A stretch of DNA of 64,000 nucleotides from Robertmurraya siralis (GTDB lineage: Bacteria; Bacillota; Bacilli; Bacillales; Cytobacillaceae): assembly GCF_005502275.1 (NCBI RefSeq), contig NZ_SWLZ01000022.1, forward strand, positions 1 through 64,000. Direction: 5' to 3'. The number at the start of each line of letters is the position of its first letter. Within the stretch, counting starts at the first letter, position 1. The translations under genes were made by a program, and so were the position numbers. Of the stretch, positions 9,865 to 18,244 are shown piece by piece. The notes below the pieces were generated by a model. It searched no databases. It worked only from the letters and a program-made list of their open reading frames with translations, and was not told the DNA's origin.

Positions 9865-10869
9865 ATGTCAGATAAGACAAGTATTTCCGAACCATTAACA
9901 TCAGTGGAAATGGGTAAACTATGGGCAACGTATATGGGAAACAATATGGCGCAATATATATTAACTTATTATCTTCAACATGTTGATGACAAGGACATAA
10001 AAAATTTATTGCAAGAGGCGTTAGGTCTAAGTGAAGAATTTGTAAAAACGGTTACGGAGATTTTTATAAAGGATCATATACCAATACCAAATGGTTTTTC
10101 CGAGGAAGATGTCAATTTAAATGCTCCTCGCTTGTTTCAAGATGAATTTTATGTACATTATTTAAAATACACTTCAAAAGCGGGAATGAGTATTTATAAT
10201 GTGGCGATCCCACTTGTTTATAGAAAGGACGTTCAAGAATTTTTTAGGTATTGTATGGATTGCACTCTTGATTTAATAGAGAAAATAAAACATATTGCAC
10301 TTGACAAAGGCTTCACAAAGAAACCTCCGCTCATCCCGACGCCTGAGAAGATCGAATTTGTTCATGAGGATTTTTTAAATGGATTTGTTGGACATGTGAG
10401 ACCGATGCATGCGTTAGAAATTACCCATCTTTATGATTTAATTGAAAGTAATGTAACCAGTAAAGCATTAATTAGTGCCTTTTCTAAAGTAACAAAGGAT
10501 GAAGAAATTCGAACTTTATTTGAAAGAGGAGAAAAAGTCACCACTAGGAATATTGAAAATTATATGAAAAAATTGCATGAAGAAAATTTACCTTCCCTTC
10601 CTTTTTTAAACGATTTGGTAACATCTTCTGCTTTTTCTCCTTTTTCAGATAAAATTATGCTGTACCATAAAATTGATATGTTTACGATAAAAATTAGAGC
10701 CTTTGGTAATGCCGTTGCTGTCAATGGAAGAAGAGATATTAGTATGATGTATACGAAGGCTTTATTGAGAAATGCAGCTTTTTTACAAGATGCAACGAAA
10801 ATAATGATTGAGAAGGGCTGGTTTGAGAAGCCGCCAAGTTTGAAAGAGAAGGATAGCCCGAGCGCATAA
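9865..10869 (+). CDS. DUF3231 family protein
   Basis: 334-residue soluble protein of the DUF3231 family, common in spore-forming Bacillaceae and often encoded in several copies. It is built of two similar helical halves (residues 5-165 and 170-325), each starting with a segment like LTSVEMGKLWATYMGNNMAQ or LNGFVGHVRPMHALEITHLY; the family is predicted to have a ferritin-like four-helix fold. Function is unknown. AAAAGGAG is 8 bases before the ATG. It is monocistronic, ending at a strong terminator. Confidence 0.9.
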   Translation: MSDKTSISEPLTSVEMGKLWATYMGNNMAQYILTYYLQHVDDKDIKNLLQEALGLSEEFVKTVTEIFIKDHIPIPNGFSEEDVNLNAPRLFQDEFYVHYLKYTSKAGMSIYNVAIPLVYRKDVQEFFRYCMDCTLDLIEKIKHIALDKGFTKKPPLIPTPEKIEFVHEDFLNGFVGHVRPMHALEITHLYDLIESNVTSKALISAFSKVTKDEEIRTLFERGEKVTTRNIENYMKKLHEENLPSLPFLNDLVTSSAFSPFSDKIMLYHKIDMFTIKIRAFGNAVAVNGRRDISMMYTKALLRNAAFLQDATKIMIEKGWFEKPPSLKEKDSPSA

Positions 10870-10903
10870 TGTTATAATCCATGGCAATGTGGAAAGCTGA
10901 AAA

Positions 10904-10950
10904 AAGAGTGCCTTTCCCTTTTCTAAAAATAAGGGTAAGGCATTCTTTTA
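10904..10950. terminator. Bidirectional terminator
   Basis: AAGAGTGCCTTTCCCTT pairs with AAGGGTAAGGCATTCTT (17-base arms, two mismatches), with T-rich tails on both strands. It ends the DUF3231 gene and the opposing acetyltransferase remnant. Confidence 0.85.
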
Positions 10951-11187
10951 AGGCAGATCTTCGAGTTTAATTGGGGTTACAATTTTATTTTCCCAATCCT
11001 TTCTAATTATGGCATAGCATAAGGAATCTGAAACACTTCCATCACTGTTTTCATTAATATCATGAATAGAAGGACTTGGATTTGGATAATATGTCCAATG
11101 ATTTTCTGTCATGAAGTTGACTAATTCATCGTACTCATTGTTAAATATTCTAAAGGTATGTACATCCAATTTAATCCTTCCTTTCAT
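10948..11187 (-). pseudogene. GNAT acetyltransferase with internal deletion
   Basis: 79 codons that read as the two ends of a GNAT acetyltransferase joined together. The first 45 residues (HTFRIFNNEYDELVNFMTE..TYYPNPSPS) match the N-terminus of small Bacillus GNATs that are about 180 residues long. The last 27 (DSLCYAIIRKDWENKIVTPI) match their C-terminus. The acetyl-CoA-binding core (Q/R-x-x-G-x-G/A) is absent. The reading frame and a ribosome site (AAGGAAGG) remain, so a short peptide may be made, but it cannot be an acetyltransferase. Confidence 0.65.
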
Positions 11188-11335
11188 AAATTTAGGTAAA
11201 CTTAATTTGGAAAATTATCCGTTTTGGGAGAGAATTATAGGTATTAATTAATATGAAATTTTGTACTCATGGATCCAGTCAAAAAAGTGGTGTGAATTGC
11301 AAAAATGTTACCCTAATCCATTCTTTTAGTATTAA

Positions 11336-11743
11336 TTATTTGCATTTTTTTACTTGGCCAGAATAAAAAGGGGAGTCTCGTTCTTCATTAACAACACTAA
11401 ATGGATTACCATCTAAGTCAAAGAAATCAAAACTTTTCATTCCGCCAAAATCTTTAATTTTGGCTGTAGTGACTCCGTTATCGGTAAGTAATTGATATGC
11501 TTCATCAATATTGTCGACTACGAAGTTGAAGTATCCATTTTTCTCTTTACCTTTGATCGCAAATTCAGAGGGTTGAGGAGATTCAACTTCCACCAATGCT
11601 AGCTGAGTTGAACCAGTAGGAAAGTAGAAGCCCACCCCATCTTCCCAACGAGCCATTTTTTTTACCGCGAGATTTTTTTCAAACCAGTCAATCGACCTAT
11701 CAAGATTTGTCACAGGGATAAAAATACTTCCTATTCTAAACAT
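11336..11743 (-). CDS. VOC/glyoxalase-family protein
   Basis: 135-residue protein with two beta-alpha-beta-beta-beta modules of the vicinal-oxygen-chelate fold: FRIGSIFIPVTNLDRSIDWFEKNL at the N-terminus and a second module ending FDFFDLDGNPFSVVN, where the Asp/Asn-containing turn is typical of bleomycin-resistance-like members. The expected metal ligands are incomplete, so it may bind a small molecule rather than catalyse. GGAGCG precedes the ATG. Monocistronic; target unknown. Confidence 0.85.
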   Translation of the reverse strand: MFRIGSIFIPVTNLDRSIDWFEKNLAVKKMARWEDGVGFYFPTGSTQLALVEVESPQPSEFAIKGKEKNGYFNFVVDNIDEAYQLLTDNGVTTAKIKDFGGMKSFDFFDLDGNPFSVVNEERDSPFYSGQVKKCK

Positions 11744-11922
11744 AGCAATCGCTCCTTTAAAATGATAAAGTTTAGTAAATATTAATTCGAATATTCGGTA
11801 AAGTAATTATCAAATTATTATAGTATTTCGATCAGGTGATCGATTTACTAGATGGATGTCCATGGAAATATATTTTGAAAAAATTATCGACCAGTTATAT
11901 GAAAAAGGAGACGTGAAAAATA

Positions 11923-12687
11923 TTGAATAATACAGAAGAGTACGATGACCCGATTCTATATGATAAGGAAAATGAATCTTATTTACCGGAGCTTCCATTT
12001 TTATTGAAATGGGTTTCTAAATCAACTGGACCAATTATTGATTTGGCTTGTGGGACAGGAAGAATCACGATTCCATTAGCGAAAAATGGTTATGAGCTAG
12101 TTGGAGTTGATATACATAAAGGAATGTTGGATGAAGCAAAAAGAAAATCAAACAGTCTAAATTTAGCGATTCAATGGGTACAGCAGGATTGCACAGAATT
12201 AGACTTGGGTTTAACGAGTACATTCATCTATTCAGTTGGGAATTCATTTCAACATTTCCTCACGAATGAGGAGCAAAATCATCTCCTTTCCTCCATCAAT
12301 AAACATCTAAAGCATAATGGCATTTTTATTTTTGGGACAAGATTTCCAAATGCCGAAGAATTGCTGCAGCCAAACACGGAGGAGTATTGGCGAAGCTATA
12401 TAGATAAGGAGACTTCCTATAAAGTTGATATGTACACAATCAGTAGCTATGATTCTCTCAAACAAGTTCAACATTATACGACCATTCGAAAATACTATGG
12501 TACAGATGGAAGCATAATCGATGAAAAAAGAACGAATATTAGCTTAAGATATGTTTTTCCCAAGGAAATGGAGAGATTGCTCTCCACTCATGGATTTGAA
12601 ATTGTACACCTTTATTCAGATTGGAAAGAAACTCCGATCAGTCAGAATAGTGATGGAATGATTTATGTTTGCAGGAAAATCTTTTGA
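11923..12687 (+). CDS. Class I SAM-dependent methyltransferase
   Basis: 254-residue soluble methyltransferase. Motif I is IIDLACGTGRITIPLA (about residues 38-53) followed by the acidic SAM-ribose contact in GVDIHKGML; motif II-like VQQDCTELDLG and a Rossmann core follow. The start is a TTG at 11923 with AAGGAG 12 bases upstream; no ATG fits. It is followed after 18 bases by a GNAT gene, so the two are probably cotranscribed. Substrate unknown. Confidence 0.85.
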   Translation: MNNTEEYDDPILYDKENESYLPELPFLLKWVSKSTGPIIDLACGTGRITIPLAKNGYELVGVDIHKGMLDEAKRKSNSLNLAIQWVQQDCTELDLGLTSTFIYSVGNSFQHFLTNEEQNHLLSSINKHLKHNGIFIFGTRFPNAEELLQPNTEEYWRSYIDKETSYKVDMYTISSYDSLKQVQHYTTIRKYYGTDGSIIDEKRTNISLRYVFPKEMERLLSTHGFEIVHLYSDWKETPISQNSDGMIYVCRKIF

Positions 12688-12705
12688 CAAGAGGGGGAGC
12701 AGGAA

Positions 12706-13203
12706 ATGATGATAAGACAAATAACTCCTACTGATGCTGAAAGCTTTGTCAATTTAATTCATCAAGTCGAGCGTGAATCCCCGTTTATGCTGTTTGAAGC
12801 TGGTGAACGAAATGCAAAGTCAGAAGATGTAAGAAAAAGAATTGATGCAATTGATAAAACCACTAATTCAACGATTTTTGTTGCCGAAGTGGATCAAGAA
12901 TTAGTCGGTTATTTAATGGCAGTTGGGGGAGAACCTAAGCGAAAGAAATACTGTGTATATATAGTCGTCGGGATTTTAGCGCAGCATCAGGGAAAAGGAA
13001 TTGGGAAACGTTTGTTTGAAGGTTTGGAGGGCTGGGCCAAAGAACAAAATATTCGTCGCTTGGAGCTAACCGTTATTACTCAAAATGAAGCAGCTATTGG
13101 TTTGTATAAAAAAATGGGTTTTGAAATTGAAGGAATAAAAAGAGACTCGTTGTATGTGAACGGAGAATTTGTTGACGAATACTATATGTCCATGCTTCTC
13201 TAA
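12706..13203 (+). CDS. GNAT family N-acetyltransferase
   Basis: 165-residue acetyl-CoA-dependent transferase. The acetyl-CoA loop reads QHQGKGIGKRLF (motif A) at about residues 103-114, followed by the beta-strand LELTVI and motif B NEAAIGLYKKMGFEIEG, the standard arrangement. GGGGGAG is upstream of ATGATG. It pairs with the preceding methyltransferase. Acceptor substrate unknown; RimI/PaiA-like and small-molecule acetyltransferases are both possible. Confidence 0.9.
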   Translation: MMIRQITPTDAESFVNLIHQVERESPFMLFEAGERNAKSEDVRKRIDAIDKTTNSTIFVAEVDQELVGYLMAVGGEPKRKKYCVYIVVGILAQHQGKGIGKRLFEGLEGWAKEQNIRRLELTVITQNEAAIGLYKKMGFEIEGIKRDSLYVNGEFVDEYYMSMLL

Positions 13204-13259
13204 AAACGAATGGAGGGTACAAGTAGTTTAATCTAAAACAATGAAAAGATGATTAATAA

Positions 13260-13303
13260 AAAAAGCCAATGGTTTCTATGCTTGAGGAGACATTGGCTTT
13301 TCA
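13260..13303 (+). terminator. Rho-independent terminator
   Basis: AAAAAGCCAATG pairs with CATTGGCTTTT around a 19-base loop; a second small hairpin GGCCTCC/GGAGGTC with a T run follows at 13315-13342. Confidence 0.75.
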
Positions 13304-13382
13304 GGTTGTTCAAGGCCTCCAATTCATGGAGGTCTTAATTTTTGTCAAAATTATAAACAAATTAATTTTCTCATAGTAAAAG

Positions 13383-13430
13383 TTGACATATGTGTTATTA
13401 GTGTATATAGTATCTATGTACACTAATAAC
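13383..13430 (+). promoter_or_regulatory. Promoter and operator of GntR-ABC operon 1
   Basis: TTGACA (13383-13388) and TATAGT (13406-13411) are 17 bases apart. A perfect 12-base inverted repeat GTTATTAGTGTA / TACACTAATAAC (13394-13405 and 13419-13430) flanks the -10 element, so the hexamer lies in the spacer. YtrA-type GntR repressors bind such sites, making this the likely autoregulatory operator (inference). Confidence 0.85.
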
Positions 13431-13447
13431 GGCTTGAGGGGTAAAAA

Positions 13448-13831
13448 GTGAATATAATAATATCAAATTTTTCGGGTGAACCCATTTACTTACAAATCGT
13501 AAACCAATTAAAAGAGCTCATAATAAAGGGAGTATTGGAGGAATCACAAAAACTTCCGTCAATAAGAAATTTAGCGAAAGAGCTTAAAATTAGTGTTATT
13601 ACAGCTCAGAGGGCCTATGACGAACTTGAAAGGGAAGGGTTTATCTATACAGTCGTTGGTAAAGGTTCTTATGTTGCTTCAATTAACAAAGAAATGTACC
13701 GAGAAACCAAAACAAAAATAGTAGAAGAAAAATTGAGTGAAGCTATCAAACATGCAAAGCAAGCAGGGCTTACTGAGGAAGAGCTAAAAGGCATACTTAA
13801 TCATTTAATTGAGGGTGATAGGGTTGAATAA
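13448..13831 (+). CDS. GntR family regulator, YtrA subfamily
   Basis: 127-residue repressor. The N-terminal winged helix (EPIYLQIVNQLKELIIKGVL..LPSIRNLAKELKISVITAQRAYDELEREGFI) is followed by only about 50 residues, the short C-terminus typical of YtrA/PmtR regulators that control ABC transporters. Start is GTG at 13448 with GAGGGG upstream. It heads a three-gene operon with an ATPase and an ABC-2 permease and overlaps the ATPase gene, as in the staphylococcal pmtR-pmtAB arrangement. Confidence 0.93.
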   Translation: MNIIISNFSGEPIYLQIVNQLKELIIKGVLEESQKLPSIRNLAKELKISVITAQRAYDELEREGFIYTVVGKGSYVASINKEMYRETKTKIVEEKLSEAIKHAKQAGLTEEELKGILNHLIEGDRVE

Positions 13832-14702
13832 AATTTTAGAAATTACAAACCTATGTAAAAACTACAAAGACTTTTCCATAAAAAATGTGAATTTCTCTCT
13901 TGAGAGAGGTTATATTATGGGTTTCATCGGGCCTAATGGAGCCGGTAAAAGTACAATCATCAAACTAATTATGAACCTAATCAAGAGAGACAGTGGGAAT
14001 ATTAATATATTTGGGCTCGATAATAAGAAAAACGAAATTGCGGTTAAGGAAAGAATTGGGTTTGTATATGATGAAAATCATTTTTATGAAGATTTAACAG
14101 TTCAAGAAATGAAGAATATTATTCGTCCATTTTACAGTCAATGGGATGAAAATTTATTCAAAAGATATGTGAAAGACTTCGGATTGCCTTCAAAAAAACA
14201 AATCAAACATTTATCAAAAGGGATGAAAATGAAATTTTCCTTAGCGATTGCCCTTTCTCATAATGCCGAATTGTTGTTAATGGATGAGCCGACTTCTGGT
14301 TTGGATCCTCTAATTAGAAGTGAGTTATTAGATGTTTTACAGTCATTAATGCAAGATGAAAACAAATCTGTTTTCTTTTCCACTCATATTACATCTGACC
14401 TAGATAAAATAGCGGATTACATTACTTTAGTTAACAATGGTGAGGTTATTTTAAGTAAAACGAAGGAAGAACTTTTGGAGGAATATTGTGTGGTAAAAGG
14501 CAGTAAAGATAAACTTGATTCAAACATAGCAAATCGTTTTATTGGAATTAAGGAAAATCAATATGGTTTTGAAGCGCTATCACAAAATAAGGATGAGATA
14601 CTTCAATACCTTGGAGATTCGGTTATCATTGAAAAACCAACATTAGAAGATATTATGGTCTTTTCCACAAGAAGGAGTGATCAACATGTATCATCTTATT
14701 AA
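13824..14702 (+). CDS. ABC transporter ATP-binding protein (YtrB/PmtA-like)
   Basis: 292-residue ATPase of an ABC-2 exporter. Walker A is GPNGAGKST, the signature is the degenerate HLSKGMKMKFSLA, Walker B is LLLMDEPTSGLD and the switch His is FFSTHI; the C-terminal 70 residues are the variable extension usual in this group. Start chosen at TTG 13824 (MNKILEITNL), after AGGGTGATAGG; it overlaps the GntR stop by 8 bases, implying translational coupling. Partner is the following permease. Likely role: export of a peptide or membrane-active compound, as known for PmtA homologues. Confidence 0.92.
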   Translation: MNKILEITNLCKNYKDFSIKNVNFSLERGYIMGFIGPNGAGKSTIIKLIMNLIKRDSGNINIFGLDNKKNEIAVKERIGFVYDENHFYEDLTVQEMKNIIRPFYSQWDENLFKRYVKDFGLPSKKQIKHLSKGMKMKFSLAIALSHNAELLLMDEPTSGLDPLIRSELLDVLQSLMQDENKSVFFSTHITSDLDKIADYITLVNNGEVILSKTKEELLEEYCVVKGSKDKLDSNIANRFIGIKENQYGFEALSQNKDEILQYLGDSVIIEKPTLEDIMVFSTRRSDQHVSSY

Positions 14703-15345
14703 AAAAGACGTGATCATGCAAAAAAGAGCAATCGGATTATCCTTGCTATTTATTTTCTTTTTTACCTTCACTTTATCGGAAATTGGCCCTTCCGGATTGG
14801 TAGTAAACATCTTAGCAGTAACATATATGTTGGCTCTAGGAGCAAGCGCAGTGGAAGACAAAAATAATAGTGATCTTATGTTAGTTAGTCTCCCGATCAA
14901 AAAAGATACTATTGTTTCTTCAAAATATATTTCCGTATATATTTTTGCTCTTTACGCAGCTTTTGTGAATTATTTAATTTATTTGATTGTGAATCAATTA
15001 AACCTGCCTATAAAGGTTCTTCCTTTTACTTCTGGCGGATTTTTCTTTTCCATTGTTGCGGTAAGCTTATTTTGCTCTATTACTTTGCCGTTAATATTTA
15101 AATATGGCTTTCTGAAATCGAGAGTGATAAGTATTATTTTGTTCTTCGTATTTATAGCGGGAGGGTCAACTTTAGTTGATAATCTTAGTAAAAAAGAAGA
15201 TTCGATCCTCATTCAAAAAATTTCAACTTTATTTCATTCATCATCAGATGCTCAAATAGCTCTGTTATTATTTATTCCAGTTGTAATCATTCTATTCGTT
15301 TCGTATCTCATTTCACTTAACTTTTACAAAAATCGAGAGTTTTAA
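14686..15345 (+). CDS. ABC-2 type transporter permease (PmtB-like)
   Basis: 219-residue membrane protein with six hydrophobic segments, starting MYHLIKKDVIMQKRAIG, a start typical of the ABC-2 permease group found with YtrA-type regulators. The conserved cytoplasmic turn LMLVSLPIKKDTIVSSKYI is present between helices 2 and 3. ATG 14686 is preferred over GTG 14677 since AAGGAG is 8 bases upstream. It overlaps the end of the ATPase gene by 17 bases and is the last gene before a terminator. Confidence 0.9.
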   Translation: MYHLIKKDVIMQKRAIGLSLLFIFFFTFTLSEIGPSGLVVNILAVTYMLALGASAVEDKNNSDLMLVSLPIKKDTIVSSKYISVYIFALYAAFVNYLIYLIVNQLNLPIKVLPFTSGGFFFSIVAVSLFCSITLPLIFKYGFLKSRVISIILFFVFIAGGSTLVDNLSKKEDSILIQKISTLFHSSSDAQIALLLFIPVVIILFVSYLISLNFYKNREF

Positions 15346-15421
15346 AAGGGAGCTATATGAAATAATTGGGTAGAGTGATGAGTCTGACGGCAATTATATA
15401 AAAACTGAACGATCGCAAGTG

Positions 15422-15477
15422 TAAGAAAATCTCTTTTAATTGGTTAGTCAAAAAGAGGAGATTTTCTTCTTTTTTTA
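15422..15477 (+). terminator. Rho-independent terminator
   Basis: AAGAAAATCTC pairs with GAGATTTTCTT, with extra AAAAGAG pairing near the loop, followed by CTTTTTTT. Ends GntR-ABC operon 1. Confidence 0.8.
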
Positions 15478-15555
15478 ATTGGAACAACCCTTGTGGGAAA
15501 AGCGAAGAGGCCAGTGAAGCTCCCTTCATTTTGGGACAATCTTTTTTAATTTTGC

Positions 15556-15600
15556 TTTGTTATATGTCGATGTTGACTTTTGTCTCATTTTTATTTTTAA
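15556..15600. repeat. Dispersed hairpin repeat, copy B (partial)
   Basis: TTTGTTATATGTCGATGTTG then TTTTGTCTCATTTT matches the left part of the element at 63343 (TGTTATATGTCAGTGTTGAC). The right half of the hairpin is missing. Confidence 0.6.
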
Positions 15601-15661
15601 AGGATATCCCACCTTCTATCTAGAAAAATAGAATGAGAAATTATTTGAGGAGAATTGTAGA

Positions 15662-16846
15662 ATGATGAATGATATTGAGCGAATTATGTTGGACTTAGAA
15701 CAGGTTAAACTAAATCAGTATTGGCCAGGTTTTGAAAAGGTTGCCTATGCATTATACGATGAAACCAGTGCCTATATTTTTAACCATCCTAACTTTGACA
15801 ATCAGCAAGTGGTGGATAAAAAGGAACAATTTCATGCTTGTACCCTCATCATGTATGAAGGCTACCCAACAGCGATTGTTGATCTCAGGCTGTTTAAACA
15901 TTACGAAGACTTGTATTCGATCCTTGTTCATGAATTATTTCACGGCTATCAACATTTAAAGGGAGAAAAGCGATTTCCAGATGAACTAATGGGAATCACC
16001 TATCCTATAACGGTAGAAAACGTGGAATTGCGAAATCAGGAACGATTGAGTCTTTATCATGCTTTAATGGAAAAGGAGCCGCTAACAAAGAAAGAGTACG
16101 TTAATACATTTATCGCTCTCAGACAACAAAGAGAATTACAGCTTGGGGCGTACCTTGAGTATGAGAATTTAATAGAAACGATAGAAGGTCCTGCATGGTA
16201 TGTGGAACTTTATGCTTATTATGAAACGAGTCAACTTGAATTTTCTACAGTTTTACAAAAGTATGGTGAGCCGTTAATAAATCAATATCAATCGACGGTA
16301 AACATTCGCCGCAGCTGCTATAGTTCTGGCTTGTTTATGTGTCTATTGTTGGATGAGTTATCACCAGGATGGAAGGAAAACTTTTTTAGTACGGAAAAAA
16401 CCATCTATCAATACGTGAAGGAGCTTAGCGTTTTTGACGCTCCCTTTCGGACTATTGAAGTCAGTTCTGACACAGAGAGGGTTGTTCATGCTGTTTTCCA
16501 AAATAAGGAGGCTGAATTTACCATGTTTAACGAGAAAGAAGGCATTCATCTCATGATTATTGGAAAGATGGAGGCAACCTCTTTTGACCCCATGAATATT
16601 GTGATGTTTGCGGGCAAAGTTTTACATAAAAATTTCCTCAAAGTTAAAATCCAAGAAAGAGAATATTTATTCGCTCAACCAGTCGTTGCATACGGTGAGA
16701 AACTTCGACAATTTGATAAACTTCAACTCAAATTAGAGCAAGAACCGATAGAGCGAGATTCCTCTCTTTTTATCGAGGGGATTGGTGATATTAAAGGGAC
16801 GGTTGAGAAGAAGGGAAATCAGTTTTACTTATACATTGAGGATTGA
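15662..16846 (+). CDS. Putative HEXXH zinc-metallopeptidase-like protein
   Basis: 394-residue soluble protein of unknown function. A zinc-protease-type motif HELFHGYQH stands at residues 90-98, after a strand AIVDLRLFKHYEDLYSILV; a downstream ETIEGPAWYVELYAYYE segment (around residue 175) offers acidic residues that could be the third ligand, as in gluzincins. The last 120 residues look like beta-rich strands. There is no signal peptide, so it should be cytoplasmic. GAGGAGAATT precedes ATGATG. The next gene, 45 bases on, is a MerR regulator, possibly cotranscribed. Peptidase activity is inference from the motif. Confidence 0.75.
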   Translation: MMNDIERIMLDLEQVKLNQYWPGFEKVAYALYDETSAYIFNHPNFDNQQVVDKKEQFHACTLIMYEGYPTAIVDLRLFKHYEDLYSILVHELFHGYQHLKGEKRFPDELMGITYPITVENVELRNQERLSLYHALMEKEPLTKKEYVNTFIALRQQRELQLGAYLEYENLIETIEGPAWYVELYAYYETSQLEFSTVLQKYGEPLINQYQSTVNIRRSCYSSGLFMCLLLDELSPGWKENFFSTEKTIYQYVKELSVFDAPFRTIEVSSDTERVVHAVFQNKEAEFTMFNEKEGIHLMIIGKMEATSFDPMNIVMFAGKVLHKNFLKVKIQEREYLFAQPVVAYGEKLRQFDKLQLKLEQEPIERDSSLFIEGIGDIKGTVEKKGNQFYLYIED

Positions 16847-16891
16847 CTGTCCCCTTAGGGATTGGCTTATGATCCTGATGAGGTGATGAAC

Positions 16892-17767
16892 ATGTTGATC
16901 AATGAAGTGTGTAAAGAATGTTCTTTAACAAAAAAAGCGATCGAATATTATGAAAAGCAAGGGCTTATTCGCCCAAAGATTGAAGAAAACGGATATCGGA
17001 ACTATAGTGCTGAGGATGTTTTGGTTTTAAAAGAAATATTCGTTCTCCGGAATTTAGGGCTCGGCATCCCTGAAATCAAAGATATCATTTCAAGTAGTGA
17101 TAAGCATGCAGCATTATCCAAATATAAGTATTTGAAGGAATTGGAGAAGCAAAGAATTGATAAGCAACAAAAGGGTCTTGAATTGTTAATAGAAAATTAT
17201 CAGGTCGAGCCGGTCAAGCAATATATCGAGGAGCAGCTTAGCCCCCTTTTAACTATCAAGGAAAAACTCGCTCAGTCCTTCCCAGGTGGTTATGGAATTT
17301 ACCTCTCGGTTCATTTCGGAAGATTTTTAAACGAAACGATTAATAGTAATGAGAAGAAAAGGGCCTATCAAGAGATTCTTAGCTTTCTCGATCATTTAGA
17401 AATCAATGAGGAAATCGAGGAGTTCTTAAAGAGCTCCATGGCTCTTTTTGATCAGGAAGACTTGGAGAACATGAATACGGCCATTTTAACTGCAGTTGAG
17501 GACATTGAGGAGTATATGGAAACAAATAAGCAAAGGATTGAGAAGTACATTCGTTTTCGCGAATCTGAAGAATATAAGTCTACAGATGCATATAAAATGC
17601 AGCAGCTCCTATTAGAATTTCAGAAACAAAGCGGGTACACCGACATATTTATCACTAATTTAAAAATTTTAAGCGACTCTTATCGTGATTATTATAAAAA
17701 GTTAGAAGAGGCAAATGAGCGATTTATTAAGAGCTTTCCGCAAATGAGCAAAGGGGAGGTACCTTGA
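16892..17767 (+). CDS. MerR family transcriptional regulator
   Basis: 291-residue regulator. The N-terminal winged helix has the MerR signature (SLTKKAIEYYEKQGLIRPK...GYRNYSAEDVLVLKEIFVLRNLGL), then a coiled dimerisation helix, then a long C-terminal helical effector domain of about 170 residues without recognised ligand motif. Start at 16892 follows GAGGTGATGAAC; earlier in-frame codons at 16862 and 16886 are weaker. Such long MerR proteins often control drug or stress genes. No classical 19-bp MerR spacer promoter was identified here. Confidence 0.88.
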   Translation: MLINEVCKECSLTKKAIEYYEKQGLIRPKIEENGYRNYSAEDVLVLKEIFVLRNLGLGIPEIKDIISSSDKHAALSKYKYLKELEKQRIDKQQKGLELLIENYQVEPVKQYIEEQLSPLLTIKEKLAQSFPGGYGIYLSVHFGRFLNETINSNEKKRAYQEILSFLDHLEINEEIEEFLKSSMALFDQEDLENMNTAILTAVEDIEEYMETNKQRIEKYIRFRESEEYKSTDAYKMQQLLLEFQKQSGYTDIFITNLKILSDSYRDYYKKLEEANERFIKSFPQMSKGEVP

Positions 17768-17827
17768 TTATATGGAAATAGAAAAGGATTTGTCTTAAAG
17801 TAGCACAAATCTTGAAGCAGCTTAATA

Positions 17828-17935
17828 GGCTTTGTTATATATAAATCTTGATTTTTGATTTATTTCATGTGAAACTAGGGTTTCGCATAGCATATTTATA
17901 AAGTTGAAGCACTCTTTTAGTATAGGCTCAGCCAT
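17828..17935. repeat. Dispersed hairpin repeat, copy C
   Basis: AATAGGCTTTGTTATATATA then TTTCATGTGAAACTAGGGTT and TTCGCATAG follow the same layout as the copy at 63343 (AATAGGCTCTGTTATAT..). The right part is diverged. Confidence 0.65.
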
Positions 17936-17962
17936 GTTTATGAAAAAAAAATAAATATCTTC

Positions 17963-17992
17963 TTGACTTTCAAGCTGTATTAACCATATAAT
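17963..17992 (+). promoter_or_regulatory. Promoter of GntR-ABC operon 2
   Basis: TTGACT (17963-17968), an 18-base spacer, then a perfect TATAAT (17987-17992). The first operator palindrome overlaps the -10. The leader to the first gene would be about 240 bases. Confidence 0.8.
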
Positions 17993-18199
17993 ACATATAT
18001 CTGGTGTATTATACGGTTAATACATAAGCAAGGAACACAGGTTCCTTCAATTTTTTGTTGGTGGTGTATTAACTGGATGATACAGTGGTTTTTAAACTTT
18101 TTGTTTGAACAAGTTGTGAGGAAAAAAATTTGCTAACACTGTATTAATTGTTTAATACATATGATTTTTTTGCCCAATCTGTATTAACTCATTAATACA
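17976..18199. promoter_or_regulatory. Five-copy GntR operator array
   Basis: Five 20-bp palindromes of the form TGTATTA-N6-TAATACA start at 17976, 18005, 18065, 18140 and 18180. Four have perfect 7-base arms; the third has TGATACA in its right arm. The six central bases differ in each copy. Spacings are 29, 60, 75 and 40 bases. They cover the promoter and whole leader of the downstream gntR gene, so they are probably its binding sites. The hairpins in a transcript could also attenuate. Confidence 0.9.
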
Positions 18200-18244
18200 T
18201 CATTTTCACACAATCACACATTTTTTTATTAGGAGATGGATCTA

